Source: Macrolepiota albuminosa (Eukaryota > Basidiomycota > Agaricomycetes > Agaricales > Agaricaceae). Taken from it: a stretch of DNA of 64,000 nt. Position 1 is the first letter of the stretch. Each line of letters starts with the position of its first letter. The DNA is taken from positions 186,001 to 250,000 of the forward strand of contig JAMWFC010000114.1 in the NCBI GenBank assembly GCA_027475525.1, written 5' to 3'. The notes below the pieces were generated by a model. It searched no databases. It saw only the letters and a list, made by a program, of their open reading frames with translations, and had not been told where the DNA came from. This document shows, one piece after another, positions 25,666-36,741 of the stretch. The translations under genes and the position numbers were made by a program.

Positions 25666-26935
25666 ATGGCCAGCAAAGCTGCTCACAAGCGAGTAAGTTT
25701 CTCCACACATCACATCGGCGATGTATGTACTGATGCTCATCAACAGCTCACGAAAGAGTATGTCTCGATGCAGAAGGAGCCTCCGCCATTCGTCTGGGCT
25801 GTGCCGGACGAAAAGAACATTCTGACTTGTGCGCCCCATTACCCCCCATTACTTAGTCGTCGTTGAGAACCTGACTGACTTTTGGTATCCAGGGAACTAC
25901 ATTATTGTACGAGGCATCTCATCTCACTTCACAGGTTATCTAACCTATCTGTTTAGCGGGGCCCGCCCGACTCCCCGTACGCTGGGGGGGAATATCACGG
26001 TGTTCTTCTGTTTCCATCGGAGTACCCTTTCAAGCCGCCGGGCATAAAGGTCTGTCAGCCGCCGTTAGATGTGAGACTCTGGCTCATCCGGCTTTAGATG
26101 TATACGCCATCTGGTCGATTCCACCCGGACAGGAAGATTTGCTTTTCGATGTCTGATTTTCACCCCGGAAGTGTGCGTCCTCCATTAGATACTTTATGAA
26201 TAATTATAACTCAAGGATACTTAGTGGAACCCCGCATGGAGCGTGGCTACCATGTAAGTACCTCTTGTGTTTTAAGCGCACAGACCAGCAATCACCATCG
26301 AGATGTTAATCTATTGATTCCTGTGTCTGCCGGCATCTATTCAATTTGCTGATGGCGACCCTCAGACTTACCGGCCTTCTTTCGTTTATGCTCTCCGACG
26401 AGATGACCACTGGTTCTGTCAACTCTGATGACCAGATTAAGCGCGCTTTGGCGTCACGGAGCCATGCATGGAATCTCACTCAACAGCGATTCAAAGATTG
26501 CTTCCCTGATGTGAGTCTTCGCCTTTCACCCTTGCCCGCACCCTACCGCGGGTACACACTGGGCGGCATCTCACCCAAGCTGTGATGTCTGTTGATTCTG
26601 ACTCGTTCCTTTAGTACTGTACACCGCATCCTCGTGAATTGCCCAACATGGGTCAGAAGGAAAGAGGAAAGCCCGATGTGCCATCAAATACCTTGTTAGA
26701 CCCCTCTCATGCCACCTTTGGGCTAGCACCAACCACACTTTCCGCGACGTCTTGCACAATCGTTCAACCATCTCCGGTGACACCGATCGCGACAACAGCG
26801 GGTAAGCCTGACGACAACCGAAAAATCGGAGCCAGCCTGGCAGCAAGCTGGGGTCATATCATGTGGGAGAAATGGAGATGGGGGTTGTTGATTGCCGTTG
26901 CTGTACTTGTGTCGAGGTTATCTTCCAGGACATAG
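25666..26935 (+). CDS. UBC6: Ubc6/UBE2J-type ER tail-anchored ubiquitin-conjugating enzyme E2
   Basis: The eight exons are 25666-25692, 25747-25828, 25893-25906, 25957-26049, 26098-26172, 26225-26253, 26366-26510 and 26615-26935, giving 261 aa. The UBC fold starts [20 protein letters not shown]; then [31 protein letters not shown], and the catalytic site [19 protein letters not shown] with Cys at residue 87, the same number as in yeast Ubc6. A C-terminal hydrophobic segment ([14 protein letters not shown]) is the ER tail anchor. In yeast Ubc6 works with the Doa10 ligase in ER-associated degradation. The 14-nt third exon (25893-25906) is unusually small but needed to read WNYII. The 112-bp intron before exon 7 is longer than the rest. 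Confidence 0.95.
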
Positions 26936-27380
26936 GTACCTCGTTTTTGAGGGAGCTGAGTCCGTTTTCTCTTTCTATCCTATTTCTATCCTACCTCGAC
27001 GAGTCAACATTGGCCCATGGTCCACTACAAAGCGCTATCTATCTATCCATGGTCGGCAGAGGATGTGCCCACCTACTCCTATTGTCGACGTCATCACGAT
27101 CTCTACTCTTTCTTTCCCTATCAGCATTCTTTGTAATTCTACACACAGATCTAAATCTAAATACAAGAATTCTTGTATATACCACCATACTTCCCTATCA
27201 GCATTCTTTGTAATTCTACACACAGATCTAAATCTAAATACAAGAATTCTTGTATATACCACCATACTCTGATGGAGATGTAACCTTGGCCATGAAATGA
27301 GAATATGCAATGATCGACAGTCCAAACCTATCTGTGGTATATTCTGCCTCCTTTTCAGATGTTGAGGCCTGAGAAATCAT
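26936..27380. other. Convergent intergenic region between UBC6 and thymidylate kinase
   Basis: Holds a 77-bp perfect tandem duplication (27114-27267) and otherwise nothing recognised. Confidence 0.5.
27114..27267. repeat. Perfect 77-bp tandem duplication (2 units), intergenic
   Basis: Units 27114-27190 and 27191-27267 are identical. See the finding on a fixed 77-bp offset. Confidence 0.97.
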
Positions 27381-28227
27381 TCATGCGGGTATCTTGTCTG
27401 TCCATAATTTTCTAAGAGGGGTCTCCAAACCTCGCGACAAAGGTTCGACGAGCTTCCACAGCTCATTTGCAACCGCCTCCCTCTCCCTTCCTGCATCCAC
27501 ATTTACCCACTTCCCACTATCGTTCAAGATCTCCTTCCCTATCCTCAAAAATATCTCGCCGACCTTACGCTGCATGTCCTCCTTCTCATACCGCTCCTCT
27601 CCATAACCCCCACGCGCCTTGGCTACATCAGGGCTGATGTCGAGGAACAACACAAGGTCTGGTGCGGGTAATGAAACTTCTGGTGCGCGACACCATTCAT
27701 ACGGGAGGCCCTTGGACGAGGAAAACGCAATTCCAGAGAAAGCGTATCGGTCACAAATTACAGCCGTGCCGCTCACCAGAAGTTGCTCAATCATCGATCT
27801 AAAAGGTCATTGGCCATTACACGATGCTTTGTGAACACAGCCGTGCCGCTCACCAGAAGTTGCTCAATCATCGATCTAAAAGGTCATTGGCCATTACACG
27901 ATGCTTTGTGAACGGAAAAAGCATAATCAGACGCACGAAAGCTCCCAGCGGTTCGCGGAGAAGAGAGGTGGATCGCGCGGTCGTCAAGATCAGACTTGGA
28001 TTTGAGGTACGAGTCGATCATCTTGCCAATAGCAGTCGTTCTATCTAATGACAAGCTTCAGGAGGATGACACCGGGACGCTGAGATAACGATGTACTTGC
28101 CAGGAAAACCGAGGACTTTGGCTGGAATACCTGCTGCTTCCAGGCGATTGAACAAGAGAGAGATCTGGGTGGACTTGCCAGACCTGTCTAGTCCCTCAAT
28201 TACTATGAAAGGACCGCGTTTCGGCAT
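27381..28227 (-). CDS. CDC8: Thymidylate (dTMP) kinase, with a one-base deletion and a duplicated segment
   Basis: The enzyme phosphorylates dTMP to dTDP for DNA synthesis. The exons are 28227-28101, 28044-27937 and 27798-27381. The P-loop is EGLDRSGKST (residues 11-20), then FP|DRTTAIGKMIDSYL, FSANRWEL, the CDRYAFSGIAFSSSKG motif (DR(Y/H) and lid start) and APDLVLFLDISP. Intron 1 (28045-28100) starts with GC (GCAAGT), a GC-AG intron. In exon 2 one base is missing between HL and FSANRWE (near 27974), so exon 2 is 108 nt where 109 is needed; with it the protein would be about 217 aa. The last intron spans a 77-bp tandem duplication (27760-27913), which doubles the acceptor; using the farther acceptor skips it. 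Whether the deletion is real or an error is unresolved. Confidence 0.9.
27760..27913. repeat. Perfect 77-bp tandem duplication (2 units) across the last intron-exon boundary of thymidylate kinase
   Basis: Units 27760-27836 and 27837-27913 are identical. Each contains the intron end, the acceptor and the start of the last exon (SMIEQLLVSGTAV). Confidence 0.97.
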
Positions 28228-29847
28228 AAGCAGCCAATGTAACTCTTAGATGATATCGCAAAGGTGTGTGTAATCGCGCTCCGTAAACTGAGTGAAAACG
28301 GTTACGGAAACACGTGAATTCAGACATGCATATTTTAGACTGTTTCATAAGAGGTATTGAAGCACTTTGAGCATATGAACCTACTCAAGGCATGCAGAAC
28401 ATTATTAAATTCACATCCAGAAATCCAAAGCCTCGTTCTAAAATCTCCTCGATATATGATTAATTCTGGAGGTTATCAAAGAATGACTGCAGATGAGATT
28501 AGATTGATCTTTGGAAAATGCTAGGTTTCTCCTGTATCCTCGAAAATTCATTATCCCGATACAACATTTACAGGGGAAAATTCTTCCTCGCCAAATCACC
28601 ATCTGCATTCATAGTAACTTTTTAGCAATCGCTCCGTTGAAAGCGAAAGCACAAGTATGTAAATTTTCTACATATATACTTCAATCAGTAGGAGAATGAC
28701 TGAGGGGGAACGATGAGGGAGAACACGATCAGCGGAATGACACATACATTGAAAGATTGACCTTCTACGGAGCGGGACAAAGCACTTCCGGTAATTTCTT
28801 AGTGACCTCTAGCAAGCTAGGAGCTCGAGTGAAGTTTGTATGCCGAACGGCTACCACCGATTACATGCAATCAAGGACGTAGTCGAATCAGCTCGATATG
28901 TGCAAAGCAAGCGCCCAAAAATGGACCGATATGATTAAATGGCGACGTCGTACTTTTTGGTGCACAAAAGTAGAACTTACATTGTATCAGTCTCAGCGGA
29001 TTTCTGTGCGTGACATATCAAAAACCACTTGCCCGTGAACAATTCCAGAATCCAGGACAATATACCATCCTGTACTCATATAGAGCTCATAGAAGCGACC
29101 ATTCAGATGCCTACGAGTTGGCAAAGTTACAAATTTCTGCTCGAATGGGTCATACACTTGAGATTAAGCTCTAATTTAAAACGCGGTCACAATACGATTC
29201 AGAATGATGATGGCTGCTCAATTTACGGGCACTTTTTAGAACGTAATGCATCATTCTATTTATCAGAGTGACGTATGGTAGATGAAAGCCGAGCGCTGAG
29301 CGCTTATCCTCTAAACCAGTGTTCGGATTATCAGAGAGCGCTTGGTACTAGACACCAAGCAGAGTGGAAGTTGATGAACAAGTAGTTCTTGCTGATGACG
29401 GTTTTGGATATCCGAGAAAGACTTTTTGGTTTGTCCGCCGTGGGTACCAAGGTCTAGAAGCAAGTACGGCTTGGGTATGACACGATTGAAATGTTTTCAA
29501 GAAGTACCGAGTGAATGCAAGCGGAACAGGCAACATTGCGTGACGGCTTGGGTATGACACGATTGAAATGTTTTCAAGAAGTACCGAGTGAATGCAAGCG
29601 GAACAGGCAACATTGCGTGCACGGATGTCCGGGCCGTCAAGGTGTGCGAATTCGCGCGAAGCTTCATGTTCATACCTCCGAGCGAACCTCCGAGTAACGG
29701 AGTAACGTTGGTTCCAAGCAGCATACGCCATATGATCGTCCAATCATATGCTACTCTGGCTACAAAGAACACCCGCATGGGAGTGAATGCATTATGGGCC
29801 ACCATAAAGATACTCGGAGTAGCAAACCGCTCGTGATCCATCCCGTT
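28228..29847. other. Intergenic stretch upstream of GH76 gene
   Basis: No gene recognised. Holds a 77-bp tandem duplication (29466-29619). The open frames here are extended by that duplication and look random. Confidence 0.45.
29466..29619. repeat. Perfect 77-bp tandem duplication (2 units), interg. upstream of GH76
   Basis: Units 29466-29542 and 29543-29619 are identical. Confidence 0.97.
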
Positions 29848-31802
29848 ATGTTGTTTTCTCTCCTTGGGTTGTGCTGCATACAACTACCTGTTCTAGTGAA
29901 CGCACAGGATTTGAGTGTGCCATCTAGCTGGAGGGTCTGTATTGGTAACCATGGGCCCATTCGAAATTCTGATGCTAATTTTCTCATTCCAGAAACCCAG
30001 TGACTCGCGGTCACTCTCAGAACACATCGAGATTTCCCAGAATGCTATTAATGCCATTCTACCTCAACTGGGCTCTGGTACCGGTGAATTCAATGGTAGA
30101 TAGGATCAATGCTCCTCGACTACGCAATGTGAAGTGACTTTCATAGGGCTGGGATATTGGCAGTCAGGCAATGTCTGGTCCGCCACTGCTAATCATGACA
30201 AATTCGCGAATACGATGACATATGAATCTTCTGTCGTCGAGAACCTACGGAACGTGTTTTCTCTTTGGCCTAATTATGATAAATTTGGGCAAGTTTCATC
30301 ATTTGCCTAACAACCTATGCTGAGCGAAATGCATAGGGTATGGTCATATTTTTTCTATTTCTTCCTTCCTGGCTAATCCAAATATATCATGAAGTTCAAT
30401 GACGATGCATTGTGAGTCTTTAAGTCTTTTATTGAGTTGTCTGATGGGTAATTCCTAGGTGGTGGGCACAAGCCGCGCTCTATGCCTATAGGGTTTACAA
30501 TGATACCACACTCTTGGCCCATGCCGAGGCTACTTGGAACAATGTTACTCCTTTGTGAGTTCTTTGATTCCAATACAAACATAAAAGGCATCGACTTTAA
30601 CAATTACTAGCGCTCTCACAGCTGCCTCGGCGAGTGCTGGGAGTATCCCAGGCAAATCTTTCACCATAGAATCGACATGTGACGGAAGTGAGCTACTCTC
30701 ATCTCATTTTTATATTGAATCAAGGCTTAAACTTGGTTACAGAGACCATGGCTGGAGGCGTTTTCTGGGTATGTTCAGACGCATCTCATATCTGTAGGGA
30801 GGGACTTACAATGACGGTGTTGGATTTTCAGCGGCCTACGGCTGAAGATCAGTCAATCAATTCTATTACCACCGGGTATGTCGAGGATTTCTCTGCAATG
30901 GTCTTTCTCATTGATCTTTCTGTGATCAGTCAATCAATTCTATTACCACCGGGTATGTCGAGGATTTCTCTGCAATGGTCTTTCTCATTGATCTTTCTGT
31001 TAGACTATACATGACGTACGCCGCATAACTTTGATCAAACTTCATGTTGTAATTTCTTCGTACCTAGTGTTTCTGCAATTCTCGCTGAGATCACAAAGGA
31101 TGTTAATATACCAACGCGGCCATCGCAAGTGCCAATTGGATAAAGTCCTTGAATACAAATGCTGATAACATCGTCCTCGACACCGTGAATGGCCATGACT
31201 GCACACGTTCGGCGTCTAATTGGCTGTTCACTTACAACAGCGGGAAATTCATTGAAGGTCTCAGTGTCTTGGCGAACGTTACCGGCGACTCTCAATGGAC
31301 AACCTTGTAGGCAATCAGGCTACCCAACTCTTGCTGTTCTCTGAATTTTTGATCGCAGAATGATCAATATCGTCGCAGCTGCCGTGAAATCAAGTGTCTG
31401 GCAGGGCTCTGATGGAATCATCACGGAAGGAGTGAGCACGACAAGCGACAATGACGGAGTCGGGTTCAAAGGTTTGTCCAATGCGTAGAATTCGGAAGAA
31501 ATAACCTGATCGGCATATCCTTAGCTGTGTTCATTCGTGGCTTGAACGAAGCGTACAACCGCAATCCATCCAACCTGAATCTTCGGACCCTTATTGAGAG
31601 CTATATTGACGTTCAGGCAAGTGAAAGTAAAAGTGCTATCTTTTTTCTAGGCTGAAAAGTGCCGTAGTATAACGCTCTTTTGGATATGGCTGCCAATGGA
31701 AGTACATACTCCTCGAACTGGCATGGACCACCTCAGGCCTTTACTGCTTGGGGCCAACTTGCTGCGTTGGATGTGTTGGTTAGTGCTATCTCGGCTAACT
31801 AG
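29848..31802 (+). CDS. Secreted glycoside hydrolase family 76 (alpha-1,6-mannanase-like) protein, with one frameshift
   Basis: The thirteen exons are 29848-29934, 29993-30095, 30147-30292, 30395-30411, 30459-30554, 30611-30687, 30743-30768, 30832-30875, 31004-31015, 31068-31306, 31359-31471, 31525-31616 and 31668-31802, about 395 aa. A signal peptide (MLFSLLGLCCIQLPVLVNAQ) starts the protein. The GH76 core has GYWQSGNVWSA, NDDALWWAQAALYAYRVYND (the Asp-Asp catalytic pair), GGVFWRP, GLYMTVSAILAEIT, VNGHDCT, FTYNSGKFIEGL and GVGFKAVFIRGL. Exon 10 is one base short: near 31101-31104 the frame shifts between ITKDV and YTNAAIASANWIKS. The fungal relatives Dcw1/Dfg5 act on cell-wall GPI anchors, but no GPI signal is visible here. 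Intron 12 (31617-31667) is GC-AG. Intron 8 contains most of a 77-bp duplication. The donor of intron 3 (GTTTCA) is weak. Confidence 0.92.
30847..31000. repeat. Perfect 77-bp tandem duplication (2 units) at an exon-intron boundary of GH76
   Basis: Units 30847-30923 and 30924-31000 are identical; each carries the end of exon 8 (DQSINSITTG), its donor and most of intron 8. Confidence 0.97.
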
Positions 31803-32865
31803 GAATGAAGGAGGCTCGTTTGTGGTGGTATTCGTGTAACATTGATTGCAACATCAAATTTTTGTCCTAGTTTCTCCATGCAATCAGTCAGCATCAGAGC
31901 ATACAACGGGGTTTTCTAAAGTTAAAGGGGTTGGTTGAATAGATGTCATTTGCATTCCAAGGCTACTCGAAATTAAAGTGGTAGTGGGTATGAGGCGGGA
32001 AAATTCGTCAAGACATGTCTGGTGACCAGACTGTTCAAAATGGCCTCTAACTCACATGCAAAAGGCTCATCAATATCTGACTTGATTCTTGAGTTGATTC
32101 AGACCTTTTTTGAGCGTTTCAAGAGTGCTTCAATTGTCGCAAGTTTCAGAGTGATAAAAACTTATATGAGTTGATTCAGACCTTTTTTGAGCGTTTCAAG
32201 AGTGCTTCAATTGTCGCAAGTTTCAGAGTGATAAAAACTTATATCAATATTTTTTTTATGGTGGTTATATTGACTACTAGGCATATCAACACAGTTAGCT
32301 CCTAATGTCAGAGAAATTGGGGGTTGATTCGAGAGTTTGGTATAAGATTTTGCAGCACCGTAGGTACGCACTTTGTGTGTGACTCGGTCTGTTGTCTGGC
32401 CGGGGGCGTTCATTTCCATACCCACTAAAACCCTACTTATTGCTTTCCACGCGTACTGTGGTTGTGTTCCTTCTGGTAGGATTCCTTGCCATGTTATATC
32501 CAATATTTTCCTCTCAAATACTGTTAAATGTGTATATTAACTTTTCGCGTTGGTTCCGGGTGTGACTGCTAGAAATAATCATTCGATGAAAATAAGGAAT
32601 TTATACTAAAGTCTATCCATCCTGAGTACGGTGTCCGCGAGACGTACGTATAGGAGTTGACCTGACCCTGGAGGGCAACGGTATCGGATTGTATTAACGG
32701 CACTGGATGAATGAATGAAAGAAGTCGTCGACTTAACTACATAACTCTTGAGCCAGTTTTTTTCAAAGATTTCCGAGCAAGGTGTCGTGACGTCACCACA
32801 ACGTCATAAGTCTCCAGACTAAATACAGTTTTGTGCTTTTCTAAATTTCTATTCAGAACACTATC
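31803..32865. other. Intergenic stretch
   Basis: Holds a 77-bp tandem duplication (32090-32243) and no recognised gene. Confidence 0.45.
32090..32243. repeat. Perfect 77-bp tandem duplication (2 units), intergenic
   Basis: Units 32090-32166 and 32167-32243 are identical. Confidence 0.97.
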
Positions 32866-33188
32866 ATGTCCGCATTACTTGGATGTCAAACAGCTTCTGT
32901 TTACCGACGAATTTTGGTGAAAGGCGTGCCACGTTTCGTAAGTGTTCTAGTAGATGTTGGCACTGTCAAATCTTTGGTAACCCCACATCCAAGGGTCGAA
33001 CGTATGCGACTGAGCTTCCGCCCTCTGGAAAGATGCCGCCAAATCCGCGGGAAAAATTACACGAACAGAAGAACATTGTATTCGGCGTCGTCGGTGTTAC
33101 GGCATTATTATGCGCCTATTACCTCTCCACTCGGCCTAAGGAACGCAATAGGGAAAGCAAACCCGAAGGGCCGAAGAAGAGTGATTAA
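32866..33188 (+). CDS. Small single-pass membrane protein, probably mitochondrial
   Basis: Two exons, 32866-32937 and 32994-33188, give 88 aa. The N-terminus (MSALLGCQTASVYRRILVKG) is Arg/Lys-rich and free of acidic residues, as in mitochondrial presequences, and RTYATE resembles a processing site. One hydrophobic helix follows (IVFGVVGVTALLCAYYL), then a short basic tail (STRPKERNRESKPEGPKKSD). Size and layout match small mitochondrial inner-membrane or assembly proteins, but I do not recognise the family. The 56-bp intron has a GTAAGT donor. The gene is convergent with the RhoGEF gene, with about 330 bp between the stop codons. Confidence 0.65.
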
Positions 33189-33519
33189 AGGAGCGATCAA
33201 GGTTGTGAGGACTGCGGCAGAGCCAACAAGCTTGGTGAACGAGGAAGCAGATACAAATGTTAATGTTCTCAGGACATTATGAAAACGATAGCGCTGCGAT
33301 TGTTATGAAGTGCATTATACACAGAAATGATGGAGAAAGTATTACAATGTTTCCGTCTATTTCCGTTTGTTGCGTGGCCTCTGCAGCTTATCAGCAAGTT
33401 GAAGAGAGAATAACGCAGAATTGGGCACAATCAAAACATCTGTCCAAGGTAAAGTATGATACGTGAGTCGACCAGGAAATATTTACAAATCAGAACCCGA
33501 AAGAACAGGATCTCCTCAA

Positions 33520-36500
33520 TTAGTCTCTCTTTCTCGCTAAAATTTCACCGAGTTTCCCTGCCGCAATTGATTTCCCCAGTCCTTGTCTCGTACCAGCAAC
33601 AGAATCTGTCCTTCCAGGACCCGTCGTTGCCTCGCTTTGGTTTGGCAGCCCGCTATTTCCGTGATGTCCCAGCACCAAAGAAAACGTCCTGTTTGCCTTT
33701 ACAGGACTCTCGGAACCATCTTCGTTGAAATCGTCGTCATCAAAGACAACACTGGTACGAGTGGTAACATTCGTCGTGTGCACCGCCACAGCAGGTAAAG
33801 AGAGCCTCTTCTTTCTCCTTGCGGTATCATCCTTCCTGGGCGGCGAGAACAAACAGAACTGTCCATTGCTCGAGATATGAGACGACTGCCGGTTCAGGTT
33901 GGATCCATCTTCATCTTTCTGGTCCCTGAACTCATTCTCACCGCTGTCAGACTCTTCTTTCAAAGGTGAATCTGGTAAATTAAACCGCTCATGTTCGTTC
34001 TCCTCAAAGTCCACGAGAAGCTGGTTGTAGCTCCTGACTCGTGCATTTTGCAGAGGCCGCGCTCTGATGCGCTGGTGAATCCCACTCTGGTTATGATCAG
34101 GCAAGTCTTGTGGATTGCCTCTAGGCGAGTATGGCTCACGGTCGATAGCCATGAGTGCTTGAGGGGTCGTAGTAACAGGGAAGGAGGGAATAGGTAACCA
34201 CGACGGCAGACCACTACAAGAAGGGAAAGAATCGGCGTTGCATTTATGGATCGTACCGGTCATATCGAGAGGTGCGCCTGGAGCAGGATCGATGAGAGGA
34301 AACACCGTCTCATAGCACCCATTGCACGCCCGTGCTGGTATGTTCGAGTTATCCTTCGCATGAGGGTCCGAGATGAAGAAAGTCTGTCCCGAGAAATTGA
34401 CGAAGAGTCACAATTCGTTAAAATAAAGTAGAAAGCAGTTTACGAACCCGTCCAGAACACGAGGCACAGACACATCTCCCACATAACCTGCAATGGTGTC
34501 TTCTCCTTCTCCAGCTGAAGCTCTTTCCGCACCTCATACATTCGCTGGTCTTGTGGTCTGGTATCCATATCGCGGGGACCCAATGCTCCACCTTACGCCT
34601 CCTTTCTAACGGTTCGGCATCGACCTTTCCTTTACTCTTCCCATCGTTTTTACCGGCACGGTCAGTTGCCACTCGCTCACCTGCGGGCGAGAATGGAAGA
34701 GCCTGCAGAGATCGCCTAAGATGGCTTGTTGACGACGATGAAGCAAGGGTAGAATTCGGATGCGTAACATTGAGGGAACTGAGCAGTTGCGCCTTGGCCT
34801 GCCGTATCTCGTTGCACCATTGATCCCTGTCTTCACCTGTTCCTATAGTACAACATAAGCCCCGTAGTACGCCAAACAACTGTTTCCTAACCTGAATACA
34901 AGACGAAACTCCCCTCCGGACTTAGGATCTCGAAGCGGCGCTCTTCCCCCTCCTCTCTGGCTGGCGTCACGACAATTTCCAAATCAATGAGTTCCGCTCG
35001 TCCCTTGAAGATCCATCGCTCATCTCCACCCTTACTGACGTTCCTCATATTAATCATATTTGGGTGAGGATGGTACGATTTCCTTAGCTTGTTCCTCCCA
35101 CCCAGTCTTGTCGGAGTGGTCGTAAACACTCCTTGCTGGCTCGTATTCGTGTGATCAACCTTAGCTTGTTCCTCCCACCCAGTCTTGTCGGAGTGGTCGT
35201 AAACACTCCTTGCTGGCTCGTATTCGTGTGATCAACCTTAGCTGGTCCGGTGACACCTCATCTTCGATTTTGTTCCAGCTTCTTGACTCCTGTGACAAAT
35301 TCAATGTTTCTGGCGCACGCTTGTCCACGACAGAGTCCGGCACAATGTACTTGAAACCCCATCCAGACCTACTGATTCCCCAGTCATCTTTCCACCGCGC
35401 ACGCTCGACTGCTTCCCGAGCTAGCCAGATCAGGCAATCAGAGAACAAAAGAAATTCACGTTCACGTGGCGAGCCACTTCGTTCGTCGATTTGAAATAAG
35501 GGCCCCCGTCTCAGGAGAGTCCGGCCAGGAAAGATTAGCTGGAACGGAAGATTCGAAGTGGCACGTTGTAACGATAAAAGCGCGAGAGTTTGCTCATGCG
35601 TGTGAAGGGAAGTATTAAGCGAGAGAGTAACTGTTGGGAGTGAGTGTGGTACGAGCGTGAGTGGTATGGAATTTGACCCACCTTTTGAGACAATGGCTTG
35701 AACTTTCTCGAGATGGGCATATTCCGGGTCTTCCTCATCAGTACAGGCAATAAGGTCCTTGAGTAAGAGGAGATATCGAGGACAACGTTGTACAATAGTT
35801 AGCAGCCAATCCCGAAGTTTTAATTTTCCACACCGAGGATCAGATTCCTGGCTGGCAAGGAATGTGGTAAAGGCCGCGCTGTACTTGGGATTTGGATGAG
35901 TAGATGATGGGGGTGTGACTAGATCTGTAAGTGCGGAGATGGTGGTGGGAAACGCTGTGACAAATGGGTTGTATAAGGATAGATACGGGAAGTGTGAGAG
36001 GAGTAGTGGCGACAAAGGAGGTGGTGGATCAGAATTGGCCGTGGACGTTGAAGGTATCCCGGATGTAGTGAGAAAAGTTTTAAGAGATGAGAAGAATGAA
36101 CAATGAAGATTCCAGATATCAACAAAATTGGAGAAGACTAGGGTAAGAAACGCGCGGTCCAATAAAGGTTCGGACTTATCCAAGGACGCTATGATTGGTC
36201 TAAGAAAGTGCTGGATGGAAGCGGTATATGTCAGAGAAAAGATCAGACGATGGTGTGGGATATAGCGCACCGAATAAATCAGGTCCAGACCCTCCACATA
36301 TGTCCTTTCTGTCTCATAGAACTCTTCAATTACTTTCCCCCGCTTCAATAGCTTTGCATCGTCGACCGGTCTCACGAGAACATGACTTCTCCGTCCTCTC
36401 ATTAGGGTTGTTGACTTAGTATGGCTTTTCTCTTTCCTTTGAAGTTGCACATCACGAATGACCGCAGGGCTAGAATGAGTCTCCGCCTCTCTGTCCTCGG

Positions 36501-36741
36501 GCATTGATTTGAAGGAGGTAACACTAATCATAGACTCCCTGTGAAGTTTCGATGGCGTCGTTGGCAATGATATACGCCTGAAAGGCAAGTATGGCCCGTG
36601 AATTTGCGGTACCGGATACACATTCCTAGCAAGAGTTGGTTCTGACGCTGGAAAGAGGATCGTTGATGATGAAGTGCTCGCTGTTGATCAATCAACCGCT
36701 GGGGATTCATTCAATTGCCGGGCGATCGTACCTGAACTCAT
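33520..36741 (-). CDS. DH-PH-FYVE Rho guanine nucleotide exchange factor (FGD-like)
   Basis: The seven exons are 36741-36732, 36680-36271, 36210-35682, 35630-35237, 35106-34892, 34842-34448 and 34383-33520, giving 938 aa in phase. The 10-nt first exon is inferred from an ATG, donor and acceptor. The DH domain runs from RGKVIEEFYETERTYVEGLD through RPIIASLDKSEPLLD and RDWLLTIVQRCPRYLLLLKD. The PH domain follows (FPGRTLLRRGPLFQ, REFLLFSDCLIWL, then EDRDQWCNEIRQA). A FYVE finger CMRCGKSFSW, RRRRHHCRLCGRCVCASCS binds phosphatidylinositol 3-phosphate in known proteins. The C-terminus is disordered. Animal FGD proteins with this order activate Cdc42; the fungal substrate here is inferred. The intron between exons 4 and 5 spans a 77-bp duplication; outer splice sites keep the frame. 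Confidence 0.92.
35084..35237. repeat. Perfect 77-bp tandem duplication (2 units) across an intron of the RhoGEF gene
   Basis: Units 35084-35160 and 35161-35237 are identical. The offset-77 match extends to 85 bp because CCTTAGCT occurs at both ends. Confidence 0.97.

Noticed and set aside
25261..25866. 201-codon open frame before UBC6
   Set aside because: It overlaps UBC6 exons 1 and 2 in another frame and shows no family features.
30290..30394. A GC-AG intron starting GCAAGTTT in GH76
   Set aside because: The phase would not fit the next exon; the GTTTCA donor at 30293 keeps the frame (KFGQ|FNDDALWW).
30847..35237. Intron gain by tandem duplication: three 77-bp duplications cover splice boundaries (27760, 30847, 35084)
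   Set aside because: Tandem duplication can create introns, but the identical 77-bp offset at seven sites, three of them intergenic and one purely exonic, fits an assembly cause better.
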